This document shows positions 16,865-26,229 of a stretch of DNA of 64,000 bases, piece after piece. The stretch is taken from NCBI RefSeq assembly GCF_026168555.1, contig NZ_CP092471.1, positions 196,501 through 260,500 of the forward strand, written 5' to 3'. Within the stretch, counting starts at the first letter, position 1; the number at the start of each line of letters is the position of its first letter. Origin of the DNA: Qipengyuania spongiae. Its GTDB lineage: Bacteria; Pseudomonadota; Alphaproteobacteria; Sphingomonadales; Sphingomonadaceae. The notes below the pieces were generated by a model, which ran no database searches, had not been told where the DNA came from, and was given only the letters and a program-made list of their open reading frames with translations. Both the position numbers and the translations under genes were made by a program.

Positions 16865-19090
16865 TTGGCAGGCAAGGACGGTCGCCAGGTAACGGGGCGC
16901 GGGGGTCGCAGGCAGGCTGCCGAGGCGCACGCCCGGCGCAAGCGGAACGAGGAACAGCGTGCGCGCCGCGGCTGGCGGCTCTGGCTGCGGCGGCTGTTCA
17001 TCTGGAGCGGCGCGCTGGCGGTGCTGGGCCTTCTCTTCGTTGGCTTGGCCGTCGCCTTCGCGGCGCGTTCCCTCCCGTCCTATTACCAGCTCCAGGCCAC
17101 CCAGACTGGCCAGACGATCATCGTGCGCGCGCGCGACGGGAGCGAGATCGTGGAGCTCGGGCCGAGCTACGGCCAGTGGCTCGATTCCAACGAGATCCCG
17201 CAGGTGATGAAGGACGCGATGGTCGCGGTCGAGGATCGGCGCTTCCATTCGCATTTCGGGGTCGATCCCGTCCGCCTGACCGGCGCCATCTGGGAAGGGC
17301 TGACGGGCGACGATCGCATCGGCGGCACCTCCACCATAACCCAGCAGCTCGCCCGCAACGTCTTCCTCAATTCCAACCGTACGCTCGACCGTAAATTGCG
17401 AGAGGCGGTGCTGGCGCTGGCGATGGAGGCGAAGTTCTCGAAGGAGCAGATCCTCGAGCTTTACCTCAACAAGGTCTATTTCGGCGGGGGCGCCTATGGC
17501 ATCGATTCCGCCAGCCGGAAATTCTTCAGCCACCCCGCCACCGAACTCTCCACCGCCGAAGCCGCGATCATCGCCGGTCTGGTGAAGGCGCCGAGCCGCT
17601 ATTCCCCCACTGCCGACGTCGATGCCGCGGTCGGCCGGGCGAGCGTCGTCCTTCGCCTGATGAAGGAGCAGGGCCGCATTCCGCAGAACGCCACCGTCGA
17701 TCCGAGCGCGGTGAAGCTGAAGCCCGAATCCGGCCAGAATTCGGTACGCTATTTCACCGACTGGGCGCTGCCGCAGCTCGACCTCCTGCTGCCCGAAACC
17801 TTCGAACCGATCGAGGTGTGGACCACGCTCGATGTCGGGATGCAGCGTGCGGCGACCGCGGCGATCAAGTCGAACACGCCCAATGGCGCACAGGGCGCCC
17901 TCGTCAGCCTCGACCGCGACGGGGCGGTGCTCGCCCTCGTCGGCGGCAACGACTACGTCGAGACGAACTACAACCGCGCAACCGAAGCCATGCGCCAGCC
18001 CGGATCCGCCTGGAAGCTGTTCGTTTATCTCGCCGCGCTGGAAGCGGGCTACACGCCGGACGACCGGGTGGTCGACGTGCCGGTGACCATCAATGGCTGG
18101 AGCCCGCGCAATTCGAGCGGGCGCAATGCGGGCGAGATGAGCCTGCGGTCGGCCTTCGCCTTCTCGATCAACACAATCGCCGCGCAGCTCGGCAACGAAG
18201 TCGGCTTCGGCACTGTCGCGTCAATGGCGAGGCGCTTCGGCATCACCACCCCGATCTCGACCTTCCCGGCCATGGTGTTGGGCAGCAGCGAAGTGCGCTT
18301 GATCGACATGACCCGCGCTTTCGCAGCCGTGAGCGCGAAGGGCAATTCGGTCGAGCCTTACGGCATCCTCAAGGTCACCACTGGAGAGGGCGAGGTGATC
18401 TATCAGCACGAACGGGCGCGGCAGGCGCAGCTCGTGCCGGACTACGTTGCCGCCGGCATGACCGATCTCTTGCAGACCGCCGTCGCCACCGGCACCGGGC
18501 GCGCTGCCCAGATCGGTCGACCGGTGGCTGGCAAGACCGGGACCACCAGTTCCAACAAGGACGGCTATTTCATCGGCTTCTCCAGCGGCGTCACCACGGG
18601 CGTGTGGATGGGGCGCGACGACAATGCCCGCGTCGGCGGTTTGCAGGGCGGCACTGCCCCGGCGCGCGCCTTTGCGGCCTACATGCGCTACGCGGTAAAG
18701 GATCGCCCGGTCGAACAATTCGAGACCGAGTTGCAACTGCCCGAATGGCAGATGGAGCCCGACGACGAGCAGCTCTTCGGCGAACCGGACGATTATTATT
18801 TTATCGACGAGCAGGGCAATCTGATCGAACCCGGCCTAGGCCAGGGGGGCGAACGGGGCGTCCCCTTTCCCAATGAAGGCGAGCGCGGGCCCGGCGACTT
18901 CGATCGTCCGCGTTTCCCGCAACCGGTGCAACGCGACCGTGGGGACGACAATCAGGCAGCGAGCGACGACTTCCTCAATCGCGCTACCGGCTCGGGCGAC
19001 AATCGCCAGCGATCCGCGCCGCCAAATACCGCGCCGACGCCGATCCCTCCGGCCCCGCGCGGTCCCTCACCCCGACCGATCGACTACTAG
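16865..19090 (+). CDS. Class A penicillin-binding protein, PBP1A family
   Basis: 741 residues: basic N-terminal tail, one membrane helix (about 40-62), GT51 transglycosylase (AVEDRRFHSHFGVD, GGTSTITQQLARN, KEQILELYLNKVYFG) and transpeptidase with Ser381 in PGSAWKLF (SxxK), SIN (SxN) and GKTGTT (KTG). The C-terminus is a long acidic, Pro-rich tail. The start is the TTG at 16865: an in-frame stop sits at 16856-16858 and no ATG follows until the catalytic domain. It polymerises and crosslinks peptidoglycan. Confidence 0.92.
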   Translation: MAGKDGRQVTGRGGRRQAAEAHARRKRNEEQRARRGWRLWLRRLFIWSGALAVLGLLFVGLAVAFAARSLPSYYQLQATQTGQTIIVRARDGSEIVELGPSYGQWLDSNEIPQVMKDAMVAVEDRRFHSHFGVDPVRLTGAIWEGLTGDDRIGGTSTITQQLARNVFLNSNRTLDRKLREAVLALAMEAKFSKEQILELYLNKVYFGGGAYGIDSASRKFFSHPATELSTAEAAIIAGLVKAPSRYSPTADVDAAVGRASVVLRLMKEQGRIPQNATVDPSAVKLKPESGQNSVRYFTDWALPQLDLLLPETFEPIEVWTTLDVGMQRAATAAIKSNTPNGAQGALVSLDRDGAVLALVGGNDYVETNYNRATEAMRQPGSAWKLFVYLAALEAGYTPDDRVVDVPVTINGWSPRNSSGRNAGEMSLRSAFAFSINTIAAQLGNEVGFGTVASMARRFGITTPISTFPAMVLGSSEVRLIDMTRAFAAVSAKGNSVEPYGILKVTTGEGEVIYQHERARQAQLVPDYVAAGMTDLLQTAVATGTGRAAQIGRPVAGKTGTTSSNKDGYFIGFSSGVTTGVWMGRDDNARVGGLQGGTAPARAFAAYMRYAVKDRPVEQFETELQLPEWQMEPDDEQLFGEPDDYYFIDEQGNLIEPGLGQGGERGVPFPNEGERGPGDFDRPRFPQPVQRDRGDDNQAASDDFLNRATGSGDNRQRSAPPNTAPTPIPPAPRGPSPRPIDY

Positions 19091-19110
19091 GCCGCGATCA
19101 CGCGCAAGAA

Positions 19111-19145
19111 AAAGCCCCCCGCTTCGCCTGGAAGCGGGGGGCTTT
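19111..19145. terminator. Bidirectional intrinsic terminator
   Basis: A perfect 15-bp stem (AAAGCCCCCCGCTTC / GAAGCGGGGGGCTTT) with a 5-nt loop and T-rich flanks on the plus strand (CTTTC) and A-rich start on the other. It lies between the convergent PBP1A and htrA genes, 20 bp from each stop, and can serve both. Confidence 0.93.
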
Positions 19146-19164
19146 CTTTCGTCGGTCCGGCGTA

Positions 19165-20703
19165 TCAGCGCAGACGCACGGCGATATATTGCGGCGGCTG
19201 GCCGCGCCGCTGGACACGCAGGAGAACGGCATCGCGGTTCTCGTTGCGCGCCGTCTCGATGATCCTTTCGAGATCGGCCTGAGTCGCGACGTCGCGGTAA
19301 TTGGCGCTGATGATGATGTCGCCGCGCTGCAATCCCTTGCGCGCCGCGTCGGAATTGCGATCGACACCGGCAATCGCGAGGCCGCGCGTTTCGGGCCCGA
19401 CACCGAGCTGGCGGGCGATCTGCGGGGTGACCGGCACGACCGCCAGGCCGACACGTTCCTCGATCGCGCTGCTGCCGTCGCCCGGTCGCAACTCGTCCTG
19501 ATCCTCGGCCTCGGGGTCGAACATCTGCTGCTGCTGGAGCAGTTCGTCCTCGCTCGGCCGGCGACCGACGGTGAGGTTGACGCGGCGACGATCGCCCTCG
19601 CGCAGCAGTTCGACCGGAATGGTCGTTCCCGGCGGGATATTGGCAACGAGGAAAGACAGCGTCTGCTCGTTGGTCACTTCGCGGTTGTTCACCCGCACCA
19701 CGACATCGCCCGGCTGGATCCCGGCCTGATCGGCCGCTTCGCCCGGCACGACCGACTGGACGAATTCGCCGCGATTGCGCGGCAGGCCGAGCGAGTTGGC
19801 GAGATCGTCGCCGACCTGCTGGATCTGCACGCCGAGATAGCCGCGCTCGATCGTCTCGCCCTGGCGCAGTTGCTCGACGATCGGCGCTGCGGTTTCGGCG
19901 GGAATGGCGAAACCGATGCCGACGCTGCCCCCGCTGGGCGAAAAGATCGCGTTGTTGATGCCGATCACATTGCCCTGCATGTCGAACAGCGGCCCGCCCG
20001 AATTGCCGCGATTGATGCTGGCATCGGTCTGGATGTAGCGGTCGTAGGCGCCGCCGCCGGTGTTGCGCAGCACGGCGGACACGATGCCGCTGGTGACGGT
20101 GCCGCCGAGACCGAAGGGGTTGCCGATGGCAATGACCCAATCGCCGGTGCGCGCTTCACGCGAATCGCCGAACTTCACGAACGGGAAGTCCTCGCTGCGG
20201 CTGACCTTGAGCACCGCGAGGTCGCTCGCAGCGTCGTTGCCGACCAGTTCGGCCGGATACTCGGTGCCGTCGGGCAGGGTCACGGTGATCTCTTCCACCG
20301 TTCCTCGGCCCGTCGGGCTGACGACGTGGTTGTTGGTGACGATGTAGCCGTCGGCCGAAATGAAGAAGCCGGAGCCGAGCGACTGGCCCTCGCGATATTG
20401 CGGCTCCTGCTGCTGCCCGCGGCGCTGGTTGAACAGTTCTTCGAACGGGGTTCCGGCGAAGGGGTTGCCGCCCTGGTTCACCTCGACCCGCTGGCGAGTG
20501 GAGATGTTGACCACCGCCGGCTGGAGCTGCGCGGTCAGTTCGGCGAAGCTTTCCGGGGCGCCCGCGCGGGGCACCATACTCGCCATGCGGCTGTCGTCGT
20601 TCTGCGCGACCTGCGCCCCGGCGGGATAGCCGGTCGCCAGCGAAATCGCCGCTCCGCCAACCAGCAGGGCGCTCGTCAATCCATAGGCATATCGCACGGG
20701 CAT
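19165..20703 (-). CDS. HtrA/DegP-type periplasmic serine protease
   Basis: 512 residues: signal peptide (hydrophobic segment after PVRYAYG), trypsin-like domain with His in VTNNHVV, Asp in ASDLAVLK and Ser in RGNSGGPL, then two PDZ domains (about 285-375 and 415-505). It degrades or refolds damaged envelope proteins. A GTG immediately before the ATG (20706) is an alternative start. The downstream order on this strand is hflK, hflC, then htrA, the common membrane-quality-control cluster of Alphaproteobacteria. Confidence 0.93.
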   Translation of the reverse strand: MPVRYAYGLTSALLVGGAAISLATGYPAGAQVAQNDDSRMASMVPRAGAPESFAELTAQLQPAVVNISTRQRVEVNQGGNPFAGTPFEELFNQRRGQQQEPQYREGQSLGSGFFISADGYIVTNNHVVSPTGRGTVEEITVTLPDGTEYPAELVGNDAASDLAVLKVSRSEDFPFVKFGDSREARTGDWVIAIGNPFGLGGTVTSGIVSAVLRNTGGGAYDRYIQTDASINRGNSGGPLFDMQGNVIGINNAIFSPSGGSVGIGFAIPAETAAPIVEQLRQGETIERGYLGVQIQQVGDDLANSLGLPRNRGEFVQSVVPGEAADQAGIQPGDVVVRVNNREVTNEQTLSFLVANIPPGTTIPVELLREGDRRRVNLTVGRRPSEDELLQQQQMFDPEAEDQDELRPGDGSSAIEERVGLAVVPVTPQIARQLGVGPETRGLAIAGVDRNSDAARKGLQRGDIIISANYRDVATQADLERIIETARNENRDAVLLRVQRRGQPPQYIAVRLR

Positions 20704-20830
20704 CACCTTCTCTTACCTAAATTTTTCGTCCGGGGCCGCGGATTGCGGCGCCCGTTTCACAGGGAAAGGTCACTAACCTCTGCAACCGCTGAACGCGGTT
20801 TGAACATTGCGGGTCCCGCTCGACGAACGG

Positions 20831-21676
20831 TCAACGGCCTCCGCGGAACTGCCGCAGATATTCATTGCTGTTGTCCATGATGATCGAGCTCTGCCCCTCG
20901 CCCGACTGGAAGGTCGTGCGGTAGGACTGCATGGCGCGGTAGAAGTCGTAGAACTCCGGATCCTTGCCATAGGCATCGGCGTAGATGCGCGCGGCGTCCG
21001 CTTCGGATTCGGCACGGATGATCTGCGCGTCGCGGCGGCCGCCGGCACGGATCGTCTCGGCCTCTTCCTGCCGGTCCGATTCCATGCGCGTGAAGGCGGC
21101 CTGCAATGGCGTGCCCTGCGGCAGGTCGGCGCGCTTGATCCGCACGTCGAGCACCTGTGCGCCATATTGCCGCGCCTGACGATCGAGCGCGTCGCGAATG
21201 TTCGTCATCGCCGTGCCGCGCTCGGGCGTCAGCAGGCTGGCAAAGGTTCGCCGGCCCAGTTCCTGACGCAGCACCGAGGTAAGGATCGGCTCGAGCTGAT
21301 TGCGCAGCAGCTGTTCCGAACCTGCGCGCTCGACGAACAGCACCGGGTCGTAGATGCGGAATCGGGCATAGGCGTTCACTTCGAGGCGCTGCTGATCGTT
21401 CGAGAGGACGGTCTCGCCCTCCATGTCGAGGTCCTGGATGCGCCGGTCGACCATCTGCACCCGCTCGACCAGCGGGATGCGGAAGGCGAGGCCCGCCCCG
21501 GTCGAACCGTAGGGCTCGTTGGGGTCGAAGCGATTGATCACCCGGTCGGGCTCACCCGTGCGGATGACCACGGCCTGCTGCGTCTCGGGCACGATGACGA
21601 TCGAACTGATCGCGGCGAGCGCCAGCACGATCAGCGCGATGATCGTCAGTTTGTGGGTCTGCCAGATGTTTTCCAT
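20831..21676 (-). CDS. hflC: HflC, SPFH-domain membrane protease modulator
   Basis: 281 residues: N-terminal membrane helix (TIIALIVLALAAISSIVIV) and an SPFH/band 7 domain (FRIPLVERVQMVDRRIQDL, RFRIYDP). Forms the periplasm-facing HflKC ring that surrounds and modulates FtsH. Starts 1 bp after the hflK stop. The 127 bp after it contain a 6-bp-arm hairpin (AACCGC/GCGGTT, 20784-20800) before htrA, which may be a weak attenuator. Confidence 0.93.
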   Translation of the reverse strand: MENIWQTHKLTIIALIVLALAAISSIVIVPETQQAVVIRTGEPDRVINRFDPNEPYGSTGAGLAFRIPLVERVQMVDRRIQDLDMEGETVLSNDQQRLEVNAYARFRIYDPVLFVERAGSEQLLRNQLEPILTSVLRQELGRRTFASLLTPERGTAMTNIRDALDRQARQYGAQVLDVRIKRADLPQGTPLQAAFTRMESDRQEEAETIRAGGRRDAQIIRAESEADAARIYADAYGKDPEFYDFYRAMQSYRTTFQSGEGQSSIIMDNSNEYLRQFRGGR

Positions 21677-21677
21677 C

Positions 21678-22892
21678 TTACTGCCCCCCGTTCGTCGTGC
21701 CCGGCGCGGGGCTGGGAGCGGGCGAAGCGGACGGCTGCTGCGCGCGCCGGCGGATTTCCGGCAGCGGCAGGTAAGGCGTCACGCCCTCGGCTTCGACGAT
21801 GGTCTTGTCGGTGTTGGCCAGAACGCTTTCCATGGTTTCGTAATAGAGGCGGCGGCGCGTCACTTCGGGCGCGAGCCGGTATTGTTCGTAAATCTCGTTG
21901 AACTCGGCGGCGGCACCTTGCGCGGCGGCGAGGAGTTGCTGCTCGTACCGGCGCGCCTCGTTCAGATTGCGCTCGCGATCCTGCCGGGCGGCGAGAACGT
22001 CGTTGAACGCCTCGATCACCTGCTGCGGCGCTTCGGTGCGGGCGATCTCGACGCCCTGCACAGCGATCCCGGCGCCATAGGCGTCAAGGATTTCCTGCAT
22101 CCGCGTACGCACCCGGCTTTCGACCTGTTCGCGGCCCTCGCCCGACAACACGCGGTCGAGCTCGGTTTCGGCCACGGCCGCGCGCATCGCGGCCTCGCCA
22201 ACCTCGCGCAGCGTGTCCTGCGGATCGGCGAGCTCGAAACGGTACTGCACGAGATCCTTCACGTTCCAGCGCACGATGTAGCTCAGATCAACGAGGTTCT
22301 GGTCCCCGGTCAGGATCAGGTTCTCGCCATCATTGCCGATCGTCTCGGTCCGGATCTCGCTGACGTCCTGAACGTCGACCGACTGGATCGGCCAGGGCAG
22401 GGTGAAGTTCGTGCCCGGCGACATGGTGTGCGAATATTTGCTGCCGAACCAGGTCACGAGACCCTGCTCGCGCGGCTGGACGAAGTGGATGCTGGTCAGC
22501 ACCACCCAGAGCGCGACCACCGCGCCGATGATGATCGGTGCCCAGCTTTTCCCGCCCGCGCGCTGGGGCATACGGAAATTCGGCCCGCCGGGGCCACCCC
22601 CGCCGCCGCCGATGCGGCGCGGACCTTCGGGTCCGCGGTTCTTGAAGATATCCTCGATATTGGTCGGGCGCCGCGGCCCGCCGCGCGTGCCGGAAGAGCC
22701 CGAACCGGGCGGCAACCAGGGATTTTTCGGCCCACCCGAACGCGAGGGCTTGTCGGCCTTGGGCGCGTCGTCGCCGGAGCCATCCCCCGCCCCACTCGAT
22801 GAATCGCCGCCCCCTCCCGAAGGCCTGCCCCAGGGATTTCTGCCGGCCATCGCCAGCACTGCGCGTCGTCCGAACCCGTCCAGAATTCTCAT
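21678..22892 (-). CDS. hflK: HflK, SPFH-domain membrane protease modulator
   Basis: 404 residues: Gly/Pro-rich cytoplasmic N-terminus with repeated NPW motifs, a membrane helix (APIIIGAVVALWVVLTSI), the SPFH domain and a long helical region (AFNDVLAARQDRERNLNEARRYEQQ split across it), ending in a Pro/Ser tail. Partner of HflC in the FtsH supercomplex. Start chosen at 22892; the ATG at 22850 (MAGRNPWG) is the alternative since neither has a strong ribosome site. Confidence 0.9.
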   Translation of the reverse strand: MRILDGFGRRAVLAMAGRNPWGRPSGGGGDSSSGAGDGSGDDAPKADKPSRSGGPKNPWLPPGSGSSGTRGGPRRPTNIEDIFKNRGPEGPRRIGGGGGGPGGPNFRMPQRAGGKSWAPIIIGAVVALWVVLTSIHFVQPREQGLVTWFGSKYSHTMSPGTNFTLPWPIQSVDVQDVSEIRTETIGNDGENLILTGDQNLVDLSYIVRWNVKDLVQYRFELADPQDTLREVGEAAMRAAVAETELDRVLSGEGREQVESRVRTRMQEILDAYGAGIAVQGVEIARTEAPQQVIEAFNDVLAARQDRERNLNEARRYEQQLLAAAQGAAAEFNEIYEQYRLAPEVTRRRLYYETMESVLANTDKTIVEAEGVTPYLPLPEIRRRAQQPSASPAPSPAPGTTNGGQ

Positions 22893-22968
22893 AACAGTGT
22901 TATAGGCGCGGTTCGGCGGAATAACAGGGGTTGTGCGCGGCTTTTCGATGCGGCACCCGCGCCAGTCG

Positions 22969-23943
22969 ATGAGCGATACCGAGATCACCGCATCCCTGCC
23001 CGCCCCGCTCGCGGCGCGCGTAATTTCCGCCAGCCTTGCCGACGGTCGGGCGACGATCGTGCTGGATGTGGCCGGGCTGGATGAGAATACGCGCGGAGAG
23101 GCCGAGCGCACGGTGCGCGATACCGTCGGCGGCCGTCCCGATGTCGAGGATGTGCGCGTGATCCTGACTGCCGAGCGGCGCACCCGCCGGATCGTGGCGG
23201 TCGGCTCGGGCAAGGGCGGGGTCGGCAAGTCGACGCTTACGGCCAATCTCGCCATCGCGCTGAAGCGCCTTGGCCATTCGGTCGGCCTGGTCGACGCCGA
23301 TATCTATGGCCCGTCGCAGCCGACCATCCTCGGCAATCGTGGGCAGAAACCGGAGGTCTCGGGCAAGAAACTGGTGCCCGTGCCAAATCGGTGGGACGTG
23401 CCGGTGCTGTCGATGGGCCATCTGGTGGAGGAAGGTGCGGCGGTCGCCTGGCGCGGGCCGATGGCGGGCAACGCGCTCACCCAGTTGATCGACGCCGAAT
23501 GGGGCGCAATCGACACGCTGCTGGTCGACCTGCCGCCCGGCACCGGCGACGTGCAGCTGACCATGCTGCAGAAGTTCAAACCTTCGGGCGCGGTGCTGGT
23601 CTCCACGCCGCAGGACCTCGCGCTGATTGACGCCGCGCGGGCCGGGTCGCTGTTCGATCACGCAGGGGTGCCGGTGATCGGGCTGGTCGAGAACATGTCC
23701 GGCTACATCTGCCCGCATTGCGGGGAGGTGTCCGATCCCTTCGGTTCGGGGGGAGTGGAACAGGCGGCCGAGCGGCTGGAACTGCCTTTCCTCGGCCGTA
23801 TCCCACTGGCGCTGGGCATTCGCGAGGCGAGCGATGCGGGAACGCCACCCGCCGCAAGAGATGGCGGACAGGGGAGCGAGCTGGCCGCCCCGTTCGAGGC
23901 GGTTGCCGCCGAGGTTTCCCGATGGCTCGGCGCAAACGCCTGA
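22969..23943 (+). CDS. apbC: Mrp/ApbC/NBP35-family iron-sulfur carrier ATPase
   Basis: 324 residues. The N-terminal FeS-assembly-like domain is followed by a P-loop of the deviant Walker A type (GSGKGGVGKSTLTANLA), VDADIYGPSQPT and the CXXC pair CPHC that holds a bridging cluster. It transfers [4Fe-4S] clusters to apo-enzymes. Upstream in-frame starts exist at 22948 (ATG) and 22933 (GTG). Divergent from hflK; overlaps the molybdenum hydroxylase gene by 22 bp, which fits cofactor delivery. Confidence 0.9.
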   Translation: MSDTEITASLPAPLAARVISASLADGRATIVLDVAGLDENTRGEAERTVRDTVGGRPDVEDVRVILTAERRTRRIVAVGSGKGGVGKSTLTANLAIALKRLGHSVGLVDADIYGPSQPTILGNRGQKPEVSGKKLVPVPNRWDVPVLSMGHLVEEGAAVAWRGPMAGNALTQLIDAEWGAIDTLLVDLPPGTGDVQLTMLQKFKPSGAVLVSTPQDLALIDAARAGSLFDHAGVPVIGLVENMSGYICPHCGEVSDPFGSGGVEQAAERLELPFLGRIPLALGIREASDAGTPPAARDGGQGSELAAPFEAVAAEVSRWLGANA

Positions 23944-26216
23944 ACGTCCCTGCCCTCTCGCGCCGCAAGCTCCTGACGGGCGCGGCGCTGGGCGGAGGAC
24001 TGCTCGTCGCCTGGCGAATATGGCCTCGCCATTACGACCCGCCGCTGTCGCCCGGCATCGACGAATTCGGCTTCGGCGCGTGGCTGACCGTCGCACGTGA
24101 CGGTGTGGTGACCGTCGCCTTGCCCCAGCTCGAAATGGGTCAGGGGGTGAGTACCATCCTGCCCCAGATCGTCGCGATGGAGATGGGGGCCGACTGGCGG
24201 CAGGTCGGTGTGATTCCCGCCCCGCCGAGCGGCGCCCTACCGAATATTCCGCTGGCCGAGAAGTGGAAGCCGCTCTGGGCCAGCGTCCCCGTGATAGCCG
24301 ATGCGGGCCGCTTCGCGCGCGAAAGCCGCTTCGGCGCCACGGCGGACGGCACCACGCTTGCCGCATACGGAGGGCCGGCCCGCGAAGCCGGAGCCGCTGC
24401 CCGCGCGATGCTGGCCATGGCCGCGGCCGAGCGCTGGGGTGTCGGCTGGGAGGAATGCGAGGTCGCCGGCGGCATGGTCAGCCATGGCGGCAACCGTTCG
24501 GGCTTCGGCGCGCTGGCAGAGAGCGCCGCCGGTTTCGAACCGCCCGATCCGCCACCGCTGCGGACCGAACCGCCCGTCGATCTCGACATTGACCCCACCG
24601 ATCTGGCGGTGGACGGCGTGGTCACGCGCTATCCGCGGCTCGACCTCCCCGCCAAGGTCGACGGGAGCCTCCTGTTTGCCGGAGACGTTCGCCTGCCGGG
24701 GATGCTCCACGCCTCGATCAGGCACGGGCCGGTCGGCCTGCCCGAACGGACAAGCTTTGACGCGGCGGCGGCGGGCGGTGTTCCCGGCCTCGTCACCGTC
24801 GTCAAATCGAAACGCTGGATCGCCGCCGTTGCCGAGAGCTGGTGGCAGGCCGAGCAGGCCCTGGCAGCTATGCGACCGCGCTTCTCCGGCCCCCGCTCCC
24901 TCGACCAAAGCGCGATGGAGCAGCGGATCGACGCCGCGCTCGCTTCTGGCGAAGCGGAACGGATCGCAACACGCGGCGAACCCGATTTCTCCGGCCCCGC
25001 CCCCATTTTCGCGCGCCGCTACGATATCGGCGCGGCGTTCCACAATTCGATCGAGACGGCGAGCGCCACCGCGCATTACACGAACGGCAGACTGGAACTG
25101 TGGCTTGCCAGCCAGGCACCGGAAGCCGCGCGCGCTGCGGCGGCGAAGGCGGTGGGCGTCTCAGACAGCGATGTCGTGCTCTACCCGATGGCGGCGGGTG
25201 GCAGCTTCGATGCTCGGCTGGAACGCCAGCACGCGATCGAGGTGGCACAGATTGCGCGCGAAGTCGGTCACCCCGTCCAGCTCACCTGGTCCCGGCGCGA
25301 GGAAGCCATGGCGGTCCCGCCCCGGACACCGCTCGCGCTCCAGCTGGCCGCGAGGCTTGCCGGAGAAGGACTCCCCACCGTCTGGCGCACACGCGTGGCC
25401 TGCCCGCCGACGGTACGCGAATTCGGCCATCGTCTGTTCGACAATCTCACGCCCGAAGCCGCGATCGCGGCGGCGGCAGGCGAGGCGGACCCGCTGGCGC
25501 TTGAAGGCGCTATGCCGCCCTATGCAATTCCGGCAGTCGCGATCGACCACCTTCCGGTCACGCTCGGCCTGCCTACCGGCAGGCTGCGCGGCAATGCGGC
25601 GGCCTGCGCAGCCTTCGCAACCGAAAGCTTCGTCGACGAACTGGCGCGCGAGTCGGGGCGCGATCCGTTTCTCTACCGCTTGGCGATGCTCGGCGGCGAA
25701 CGCCGCATGGCCGAGGTCCTGCGCCTCGCGACCCGCTTCGGTGGATGGGACGGCGGCGCTGAAGGGAGCGGTCAGGGCCTCGCCATGGTTCGCATGAACG
25801 GGACGAGCGAGGACCCGGAGGATGCGGGCTTCATCGCCTGCGTTGCCGAGGCCCGGCTCGGCACGGGCGGCGTGCAGGTCGAGCGGCTGTCGGCAGTCGT
25901 CGACATCGGCCGGATCATCAATCTCGACATCGCCCGACAGCAGATCGAGGGCGGGCTGATCTTTGGCTTGTCGCTCGCCACCGGATCGAGCGCGAATTTC
26001 GTCAAGGGCCAGCCCGAACCCGGGACGCTGAACGGGATGAACCTGCCGACGCTCGCCAGTTCGCCGGACATCGCGCTACAGTTCGTGAGGAGCGACGCGC
26101 CGCCTTTCGATCCGGGCGAGCTGGGCGTTGCCGTCGCCCCGCCGGCCATCGCCAACGCGCTTTTCACTGCCACCGGCCGCCGCTTCCGGCGATTGCCGCT
26201 GCTGGCGCCAGCTTGA
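23922..26216 (+). CDS. Molybdopterin-binding aldehyde/isoquinoline oxidoreductase large subunit (IorB-like)
   Basis: 764 residues of the xanthine oxidase superfamily, isoquinoline 1-oxidoreductase beta type. The N-terminus holds a twin-arginine-like signal (SRRKLLTGAALGGGLLVAW), pointing to export folded with cofactor. Later motifs include QLEMGQGVST, YPMAAGGSFD and the catalytic-Glu stretch DPGELGVAVAPPAIANAL. Relatives pair with a small [2Fe-2S] subunit (IorA), but none is encoded here. Start chosen at 23922, overlapping apbC; the open frame further upstream is shadow. Substrate unknown. Confidence 0.85.
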   Translation: MARRKRLNVPALSRRKLLTGAALGGGLLVAWRIWPRHYDPPLSPGIDEFGFGAWLTVARDGVVTVALPQLEMGQGVSTILPQIVAMEMGADWRQVGVIPAPPSGALPNIPLAEKWKPLWASVPVIADAGRFARESRFGATADGTTLAAYGGPAREAGAAARAMLAMAAAERWGVGWEECEVAGGMVSHGGNRSGFGALAESAAGFEPPDPPPLRTEPPVDLDIDPTDLAVDGVVTRYPRLDLPAKVDGSLLFAGDVRLPGMLHASIRHGPVGLPERTSFDAAAAGGVPGLVTVVKSKRWIAAVAESWWQAEQALAAMRPRFSGPRSLDQSAMEQRIDAALASGEAERIATRGEPDFSGPAPIFARRYDIGAAFHNSIETASATAHYTNGRLELWLASQAPEAARAAAAKAVGVSDSDVVLYPMAAGGSFDARLERQHAIEVAQIAREVGHPVQLTWSRREEAMAVPPRTPLALQLAARLAGEGLPTVWRTRVACPPTVREFGHRLFDNLTPEAAIAAAAGEADPLALEGAMPPYAIPAVAIDHLPVTLGLPTGRLRGNAAACAAFATESFVDELARESGRDPFLYRLAMLGGERRMAEVLRLATRFGGWDGGAEGSGQGLAMVRMNGTSEDPEDAGFIACVAEARLGTGGVQVERLSAVVDIGRIINLDIARQQIEGGLIFGLSLATGSSANFVKGQPEPGTLNGMNLPTLASSPDIALQFVRSDAPPFDPGELGVAVAPPAIANALFTATGRRFRRLPLLAPA

Positions 26217-26229
26217 TAAGGATTTCGCA

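Noticed and set aside
20784..20800. Hairpin AACCGC-TGAAC-GCGGTT after hflC as a terminator
   Set aside because: Only a 6-bp stem and no run of T follows on the transcribed strand, so it is at best a weak attenuator; mentioned under hflC only.
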